From: Bacteroidia bacterium
Lineage (GTDB): Bacteria; Bacteroidota; Bacteroidia; Bacteroidales; CAJPTX01
Direction: 5' to 3'
DNA: 18,201 nucleotides
Assembly: GCA_905373665.1 (NCBI GenBank)
Contig: CAJPTV010000035.1
Coordinates: forward strand, 1-18,201
Part shown: in pieces, positions 14,325 through 18,201 of the stretch
Numbering within the stretch: position 1 is the stretch's first letter
How the letters are laid out: every line of letters begins with the position of its first letter
Program-made: the position numbers and the translations under genes
The notes under the pieces: model-generated
Database searches by the model: none
What the model was told of the DNA's origin: nothing
What the model saw: only the letters and a program-made list of their open reading frames with translations

Positions 14325-15335
14325 CTAAAGGTTGTAGTAACGCAAGAGGCGCTGACGAAACAGGTTCTCGTTAGCAAGGTTGATGTTGTGCACAAGGGCG
14401 CGAATCTTCTCCTCGCGTTGCTTGAGCTCCGCAGGGGGAACTTGCTCTTGGTTTTGAAAAACGATGTAGTCTACACGATAACCGACCGAGTCGAGCGCCA
14501 TAGCTACAGCCGCCTTATAGTCGTCAAAGACGATGACCGTCGGGAGGGTCTTCTCCGTATAGGTCGTGACCGCCGTACGCACACACTCGCTGATGTGGTG
14601 GATTTGCGGCTCGCCTAGGTACTTTGCCCCGAGCATCATCCGTACGAGGTCTATTTGGGCAATCTCGTTGCTTTTCCCCCCGTGTACGAGCTTACGATAC
14701 CCCTTGTCGTTCGTATTAAGGAAGAGCGTAACGAACCGCTCGGGGATGCCCTGCAAATCTTGTAACGTCCCCTCCTTGGCGCGAAGCTTATACTCCTTTT
14801 GCGCCTCCTTTTGGGTCGTCGGAATGTAATATTCCCAATTCTTGGTACGGAGGTAGCTCTCGGTGGGCGGGTCAGGTTTCCACTGCGTTACGGGGCGTTC
14901 GAGAGCTTTGTTTTGGAGGTGGAGCTGCCCCCCTTCGAGGGCGTAAATAATACAGTTGATGAGATGGACATACCCCCCGCCAATACGGGTGTGCAGAGCC
15001 CCCCACAGGGTGAGGTAGGGTGCTTTCTGGGCACTATCGCCTGTCTGCCGTAGCGTGTCTACGGGGTGCTGTTGGAGGTAGGAGACAAACTCCTTGTCCA
15101 TCGAGACGGGGAAGTAGGTGGTCGACTTCTTCTCTTGAAAAGGGTTCGTCGCACGTCCCTCCTCGTGGTGGAGCGCGCGCACGTCCATCACGTATGAGCT
15201 GTCGTTCCCCATCTGGATGTGTAGGTTATAGTCGCTTCCCCAGCGCATGTTCCTAATCCCGTCGCGTTGCCCATAGACATTGCCCAACGTTATTGCTCCT
15301 AAGAGAAGCCCAAGCAGTAGCCCCTTTTCTCGCAT
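14325..15335 (-). CDS. Secreted protein of unknown function
   Basis: 336 residues. A signal peptide (1-22, hydrophobic LLLGLLLGAITLGNVYG) is followed by Gln23 as predicted mature N-terminus. The mature part has no transmembrane helix and no motif I recognise. It contains a Lys/Glu-rich middle (TTQKEAQKEYKLRAKEG) and a more globular C-terminal part with LPTVIVFDDYKAAVAMALDS and a helical tail rich in charged residues. The following GldA-like ATPase gene starts 3 bases later, so the two form an operon. A -7-like element on the minus strand at 15388-15395 would drive it, 52 bases before its start. Functional connection to the ATPase is possible but unproven. Confidence 0.75.
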   Translation of the reverse strand: MREKGLLLGLLLGAITLGNVYGQRDGIRNMRWGSDYNLHIQMGNDSSYVMDVRALHHEEGRATNPFQEKKSTTYFPVSMDKEFVSYLQQHPVDTLRQTGDSAQKAPYLTLWGALHTRIGGGYVHLINCIIYALEGGQLHLQNKALERPVTQWKPDPPTESYLRTKNWEYYIPTTQKEAQKEYKLRAKEGTLQDLQGIPERFVTLFLNTNDKGYRKLVHGGKSNEIAQIDLVRMMLGAKYLGEPQIHHISECVRTAVTTYTEKTLPTVIVFDDYKAAVAMALDSVGYRVDYIVFQNQEQVPPAELKQREEKIRALVHNINLANENLFRQRLLRYYNL

Positions 15336-15352
15336 GTTACCCCTTTCCGTTT

Positions 15353-15360
15353 TACCTTTG
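15353..15360 (+). promoter_or_regulatory. Bacteroidetes -7 element for ubiX
   Basis: TACCTTTG matches TAnnTTTG exactly, 22 bases before the ubiX ATG at 15383. The predicted leader is about 17 bases and includes CAGCG-TCACG-CGCTG (15361-15375), a 5-bp inverted repeat. Confidence 0.6.
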
Positions 15361-15382
15361 CAGCGTCACGCGCTGTAACGTT

Positions 15383-16003
15383 ATGAACAAAGATATACCC
15401 TTTTGCCCAGATACAGCCCCCCTTGTGCTAGGGGTTACGGGGGCTTCGGGGGCACTCATCGCGCGCAAGCTGCTCGATTTGCTGCTGGCCCTTCCCTCCC
15501 TTCCGCTCCACCTCGTCTTTACTCCCCTAGGCGAAAAGGTCTGGCATTACGAATTGGGAGCGCCCTTGCCTACACCCTCCGAGCGCCTTACACTTCACAC
15601 CCCCGACGATCTTTTTGCCCCCCTTGCTTCGGGCTCTTTTCTCACGCGGGGGATGGTTATCGCCCCTTGCTCTATGGGCACTTTGGCGAAAATAACCTCT
15701 GGGGTGACGGACAACCTCCTGACCCGTGCCGCCGACGTGACGCTCAAGGAACGTCGTCCGCTGGTGCTCGTACCGCGCGAGTCGCCCCTGTCGCAGATAC
15801 ACTTACGCAACCTCCTGACCCTTGCCGAAATGGGGGTGATCGTTGCACCGCCGATGCTTACCCTCTACCATCACCCTATGTCGATAGAGACCATGGTAGA
15901 GGATTTTGCTGCGCACCTCTGTCAGCTGCTAGGGCTGAGCGTGCAAAGGCAGGCGTGGGGAGGGGAGGGCAAACTCGCGGCAACGCCGCGCCTTGGGGAT
16001 TGA
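15383..16003 (+). CDS. ubiX: Flavin prenyltransferase UbiX
   Basis: 206 residues from ATG 15383. The upstream in-frame extension runs through the promoter and is rejected. UbiX joins dimethylallyl phosphate to FMN to give prenylated FMN, the cofactor of UbiD-type decarboxylases. GVTGASGALIARKLL (17-31) binds FMN phosphate; IAPCSMGTLAKITSGVTDNLLTRAADVTLKERRPLVLVPRESPL (about 93-136) is the family's central block, with Ser97 and the Arg132-Glu133 pair of the active site. The family's last helix ends around LCQLLGL (179-185). The final 21 residues are therefore extra, and residues 198-204 are encoded by a repeated hairpin (15975-15995), so the native C-terminus has probably been replaced. The next gene, ribF, makes the FMN it uses. 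No ubiD is in the window. Confidence 0.93.
   Translation: MNKDIPFCPDTAPLVLGVTGASGALIARKLLDLLLALPSLPLHLVFTPLGEKVWHYELGAPLPTPSERLTLHTPDDLFAPLASGSFLTRGMVIAPCSMGTLAKITSGVTDNLLTRAADVTLKERRPLVLVPRESPLSQIHLRNLLTLAEMGVIVAPPMLTLYHHPMSIETMVEDFAAHLCQLLGLSVQRQAWGGEGKLAATPRLGD
15388..15395 (-). promoter_or_regulatory. Bacteroidetes -7 element for the secreted-protein/GldA-like operon
   Basis: CAAAGATA reads TATCTTTG on the minus strand, an exact TAnnTTTG match, and lies inside codons 2-5 of ubiX. The predicted transcript starts near 15383 and runs left, 52 bases ahead of the start codon at 15335. It would overlap the start of the ubiX transcript. Confidence 0.5.
15975..15995 (+). repeat. REP-type hairpin within the 3' end of ubiX
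   Basis: TCGCGGCAACGCCGCGCCTT plus a G, identical to 16102-16122. CGCGGC-AAC-GCCGCG (15976-15990) forms a perfect 6-bp stem with an AAC loop, the second hairpin of the REP element further on. It is translated in frame as LAATPRL in UbiX. Confidence 0.85.
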
Positions 16004-16071
16004 CTATTCTCTTTCCTACGCAACTCCTCGACCATTGGTGCACACAATTAAACCACTGTCTCCCAGTCTTT

Positions 16072-16122
16072 TGTAGGGGCGTAGCGTGCTACGCCCGCAA
16101 TTCGCGGCAACGCCGCGCCTTG
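16072..16122 (+). repeat. Two-hairpin REP-like element, copy 3
   Basis: 16072-16100 is identical to the 29 bases at 46-74. After AATT follows CGCGGC-AAC-GCCGCG (16103-16117), giving the order REP stem, AATT, second stem with AAC loop, exactly as in copy 2 read on its minus strand (775-820) but with a different, still fully paired second stem. The second hairpin is also present alone inside ubiX. Confidence 0.85.
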
Positions 16123-16168
16123 ATGATTAACGCACCACAAACAACAGCCCCCCCATATTCAGGAGACG

Positions 16169-16205
16169 CCCTCACGAATAGGCGGCACCTAGTGCCATGT
16201 GAGGG
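16169..16205. repeat. Nested inverted repeat, possibly an insertion-sequence end
   Basis: CCCTCAC (16169-16175) pairs with GTGAGGG (16199-16205), and inside it GGCAC-CTA-GTGCC (16184-16196) forms a second perfect stem. The right arm leads into GAGGGTGTGTCAAAA (16201-16215), which resembles terminal repeats of some Bacteroidetes insertion sequences. No transposase gene lies beside it, so at most this is a remnant. Confidence 0.4.
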
Positions 16206-16261
16206 TGTGTCAAAATACAACACCACTTTTCGCATCGATTCATTATGCGCCTTACGGCGCA

Positions 16262-16309
16262 GGGCGTAGCATGCTGCGGCGCTAAGGGCGTAGCAGCATG
16301 CTGCGGCCC
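16262..16309. repeat. Two degenerate REP-like palindromes
   Basis: GGGCGTAGCATGCTGCGGC (16262-16280) and GGGCGTAGCAGCATGCTGCG (16286-16305, continuing GCCC) both begin with the GGGCGTAGC of the REP core, but carry an altered centre (AGCATGCT) and an imperfect right arm. They look like diverged or variant copies of the same family. Confidence 0.6.
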
Positions 16310-16445
16310 GTGGTGATGGATAATCCTAACTTTTTATCTTAGCAACGCTTGCGCCGAACGGCTATACTTTCTCTCTAACCACGCTTGCACGCCTCTCTGC
16401 CATCCCGGGTCGTCCGCCCTTAGGACCGGACCGCGTTACTTTTCC

Positions 16446-16453
16446 TACTTTTG
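16446..16453 (+). promoter_or_regulatory. Bacteroidetes -7 element for ribF
   Basis: TACTTTTG matches TAnnTTTG exactly and lies 27 bases before the ribF ATG at 16481. It shows that the 5' end of ribF is intact. Confidence 0.55.
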
Positions 16454-16480
16454 TGCTCAAGTACTAAGCTTACTCAAAAG

Positions 16481-16684
16481 ATGTTGGTGTGGCGCGATCC
16501 GCAAGAGGTGACTTTTCAAAACCCCGTCGTAACCCTCGGGTTCTTTGACGGCGTACACTGCGGTCATACCCAACTCCTAAGCCAGTTGCGAGCCCTCGGG
16601 CAAGAGCTCGGGCGTCCGACCTTGGCGATCTCTCTCTGGCCGCACCCCCGCATCGTACTCAGACATGACGCAAGGCAGTTTTAA
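16481..16684 (+). pseudogene. ribF: ribF 5' fragment (riboflavin kinase / FAD synthetase), truncated
   Basis: Only 67 codons of a gene normally about 300 codons long. The fragment is clearly the N-terminus of the FAD-synthetase domain: VVTLGFFDGVHCGHTQLLSQ (17-36) carries the GFFDGVHxGH nucleotide-binding motif, and WPHPRIVLRHDARQF is the next conserved strand. It then stops at TAA 16682-16684. The rest of the synthetase domain and the whole riboflavin-kinase domain are missing. Dropping one T of the run at 16679-16682 would read on as QFKL, which still resembles ribF, but that frame also ends within nine more codons. Base composition falls beyond this point, so recombination, an insertion, or an assembly join lies near 16685. 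ATG 16481 is preferred over the non-ATG extension to 16451, which runs through the promoter. Confidence 0.85.
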
Positions 16685-16716
16685 GCTCTATGGCTACGAT
16701 AAAGATTAATTAGTAT

Positions 16717-18087
16717 ATGAGTAATGCTATTCAGCAACAAGCTGACCGAATGCTTCATCAATGGGAGCAAGCAATTTCTCAAGATGGAGTGAAACTCGTT
16801 CGTCTTATGGTTAAGACGGAGGATATTAGTATGCTGGATGCATTTTATCAATATATGCTAGGTATAGATACCGATCAACAGGATATTACTTTCCTCTTAG
16901 AACTGCCCTTTTCGTCAAGAGAAACGTTTTCAAAGGAAATACTGACGCAGATAGACACAACCATAGAAGAATGGAATACTGCGACCTTCCCTGAAGAGCT
17001 CCCGTTCCGACGTATTGAATGGAAGGCAGATTACACCGAAACAAAGGATGGCAATGAGGCTCACTTGGCCGTGTCAAACATGAATGCCTTTGTAAAGTAT
17101 CTTTGTCCTGAAGGAACACCTAAGGTCAGCTTTATATTCAAGTTGCTCGGCAACTACGATGAAGCCGATTTCAATAAGTGGCTTGAGCAAGCCCTTCAGC
17201 TTCCATTCGACAAGGCTATGGTTTGGGGTATAGCGGATTATGTCGGTTTTGACACCATGAAAGAGATAGCTAATCGCTACGAAAAGGATGTGATATCAAT
17301 CTCCCCTGACATCAATCTGGCTAAAGCTGCTGAGCAGATTGCAGAACAGTTGGCACAAGAAGCATCGGAAGAAAATTCCCCGGATGCAAATTTTCGTATG
17401 CACCTCATTAAGCTTATGCGGGCTACGAATGACAAGAATAGTACTGAAATAGATAAACAGACCAAGCTTTGCATAGATATTATCTTGGATAGAGTACAGT
17501 ATGATCCGAACTGGATCGCTCAGTTGGTCGTTGTTTACACTTTACTTCATTCCTATCATATAGGAATGAAAGAACTAGACAATGCATTATTCTTTGCAGA
17601 TAAAGCCATAGAAACGGCCTATCTATCCGAAGGTAAGATTGACTCTGCTTCCTCATTCAAACTGCAAGGAAATGCTTATATGCTAAAAGGCAATGTGCTC
17701 ATTTTGAAGAAAGAATTGAGAACGGGAGCAGAAGTCTATCAGCAAGGAGCAGATACCTACAAAAAAGGAGGAGAGTTCAGGTTGTGCTGCGAATGCTTGA
17801 GGGTCGCGGCTGACTGTTGGCACAAGCTGGGAGAAACCGATAAAGAACTTGATTCGTATGTGAAAGCCTTTGAGCTTGTTGACAAGTTCTCGGCAGATGA
17901 TATTTGGAGTTCTACCTACCCATTACTTCTATTAGGGCTGTATCAGCATTCGGAAAGGCATCGAGTTATGCCGACAAAGCAAATAGAGCAGGCACTTCTC
18001 CCATTATTGGGTGAAAATTGGCTGACTCTCTTACATTCATACAAGCATAACTTAGGGCATTATGAACAATACTCCGACTTGGTTTGA
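16717..18087 (+). CDS. Helical-repeat (TPR-like) protein of unknown function
   Basis: 456 residues, no signal peptide or transmembrane helix, so probably cytoplasmic. The N-terminal half (about 1-190) is mixed alpha/beta with LMVKTEDISMLDAFYQYMLG and ITFLLELPFSSRETFSKEIL. The second half is helical; from about 285 on it shows TPR-like pairs (LDNALFFADKAIETAYLSEG, GNVLILKKELRTGAEVYQQG, CLRVAADCWHKLGETDKELD). I do not recognise the family. The gene starts 3 bases after a TAG that ends a reading frame coming out of the ribF junction, and it overlaps the next start by 26 bases, so it is an internal gene of an operon. There is no Shine-Dalgarno sequence before the ATG. Composition is AT-richer than the rest of the window (27 and 21 of 60 G+C from 16741 and 17521, against 35 of 60 from 12481). 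Confidence 0.8.
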   Translation: MSNAIQQQADRMLHQWEQAISQDGVKLVRLMVKTEDISMLDAFYQYMLGIDTDQQDITFLLELPFSSRETFSKEILTQIDTTIEEWNTATFPEELPFRRIEWKADYTETKDGNEAHLAVSNMNAFVKYLCPEGTPKVSFIFKLLGNYDEADFNKWLEQALQLPFDKAMVWGIADYVGFDTMKEIANRYEKDVISISPDINLAKAAEQIAEQLAQEASEENSPDANFRMHLIKLMRATNDKNSTEIDKQTKLCIDIILDRVQYDPNWIAQLVVVYTLLHSYHIGMKELDNALFFADKAIETAYLSEGKIDSASSFKLQGNAYMLKGNVLILKKELRTGAEVYQQGADTYKKGGEFRLCCECLRVAADCWHKLGETDKELDSYVKAFELVDKFSADDIWSSTYPLLLLGLYQHSERHRVMPTKQIEQALLPLLGENWLTLLHSYKHNLGHYEQYSDLV

Positions 18088-18201
18088 GGTCATTATAGAA
18101 TATCTCAAGAGCCTGCCTGCTTGGAGTAAGCTGGCAGTTTGTCTCGTCGGGTTGGGGATTATCCTTTGGGGAACGATTCGTGACTACGATTGGGCTATCC
18201 G
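18062..18201 (+). CDS. Start of a small membrane protein, partial
   Basis: The frame opens at ATG 18062, inside the last codons of the TPR-like gene (26-base overlap), and runs off the window after 46 codons. It begins MNNTPTWFEVIIEYLKSLPA and contains one hydrophobic helix (about 20-38, WSKLAVCLVGLGIILWGTI) followed by a charged RDYDWAIR. The overlap implies translational coupling to the TPR-like gene. The family is not recognised, and the C-terminal part, which would decide its role, is outside the window. Confidence 0.6.
   Translation, partial: MNNTPTWFEVIIEYLKSLPAWSKLAVCLVGLGIILWGTIRDYDWAI

Larger units (their letters stand above)
16004..16480. other. Gene-free, hairpin-rich region between ubiX and ribF
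   Basis: 477 bases with no convincing gene. It holds the two-hairpin REP element (16072-16117), a nested inverted repeat (16169-16205), a GCGCC-TTAC-GGCGC hairpin (16247-16260), two degenerate REP-like palindromes (16262-16309) and the ribF -7 element (16446-16453). Between 16310 and 16445 I see nothing else. Confidence 0.6.

Noticed and set aside
15293..15382. A 30-residue N-terminal extension of UbiX
   Set aside because: It runs through the exact -7 element at 15353-15360 and overlaps the start of the divergent secreted-protein gene; the Rossmann start is well placed from ATG 15383.
15403..16269. A long open frame (288 codons) overlapping ubiX in another frame
   Set aside because: It is Pro/Arg/Cys-rich without any domain pattern, overlaps the strongly recognisable ubiX, and runs on through REP repeats. 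It is a product of GC-rich codon use.
1..18201. tRNA, rRNA, riboswitch or CRISPR genes
   Set aside because: I looked for cloverleaf-like arms, conserved rRNA stretches, known riboswitch cores and regular repeat arrays and saw none. A covariance-model scan would be the decisive check.

Overview
The window looks like chromosome from a fairly GC-rich member of Bacteroidales, most likely Porphyromonas or a close relative. Four things point there: a Bacteroidetes-type glutaminyl cyclotransferase beside a PorV/PorQ-like outer-membrane barrel (type IX secretion family), a GldA-like ABC ATPase, repeated matches to the Bacteroidetes -7 promoter element TAnnTTTG, and secreted proteins whose predicted mature N-terminus is glutamine. 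The species is an inference.

Layout. (1) 1-905: an AT-rich block with a REP-associated tyrosine transposase (RAYT) between two perfect, inverted 29-base palindromic repeats. (2) 906-4240, minus strand: a compact four-gene operon read from 4240 down to 906: DUF5063-like protein, DEDDy 3'-5' exonuclease, PorV/PorQ-like barrel, glutaminyl cyclotransferase lipoprotein. (3) 4387-8312, plus strand: a prolyl oligopeptidase lipoprotein and a lipoprotein with an OmpA-like segment and TPRs, ending in a clear intrinsic terminator. (4) 8618-13367, plus strand: a fused ADP-forming acyl-CoA synthetase, a 47-residue membrane peptide 2 bases behind it, then recF, a DUF721/DciA-like gene and a DHH/DHHA1 phosphoesterase, tightly packed. 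(5) 13419-15335, minus strand: a secreted protein of unknown function followed by a GldA-like ATPase. (6) 15383-16684, plus strand: ubiX, a 476-base gap full of REP-like hairpins, and only the first 67 codons of ribF. (7) 16684-18201: a visibly AT-richer segment with a 456-residue helical-repeat protein and the start of a small membrane protein, both unrecognised.

Themes. Envelope biogenesis and protein maturation dominate the left half (cyclotransferase, barrel, oligopeptidase, lipoproteins). DNA repair, replication and nucleotide turnover occupy the middle (RecF, DciA-like, DHH phosphoesterase; also the DEDDy exonuclease). The right end pairs two flavin-related genes, ubiX (uses FMN) and ribF (makes FMN/FAD), but ribF is broken where the base composition changes.

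Most interesting points: the RAYT plus a dispersed two-hairpin repeat whose second stem varies with pairing kept; invasion of the 3' end of ubiX by that hairpin; the ribF truncation joined to an unrecognised operon; crossing promoters between ubiX and its neighbour; and the unlisted 47-residue membrane peptide. No tRNA, rRNA or CRISPR array was seen.
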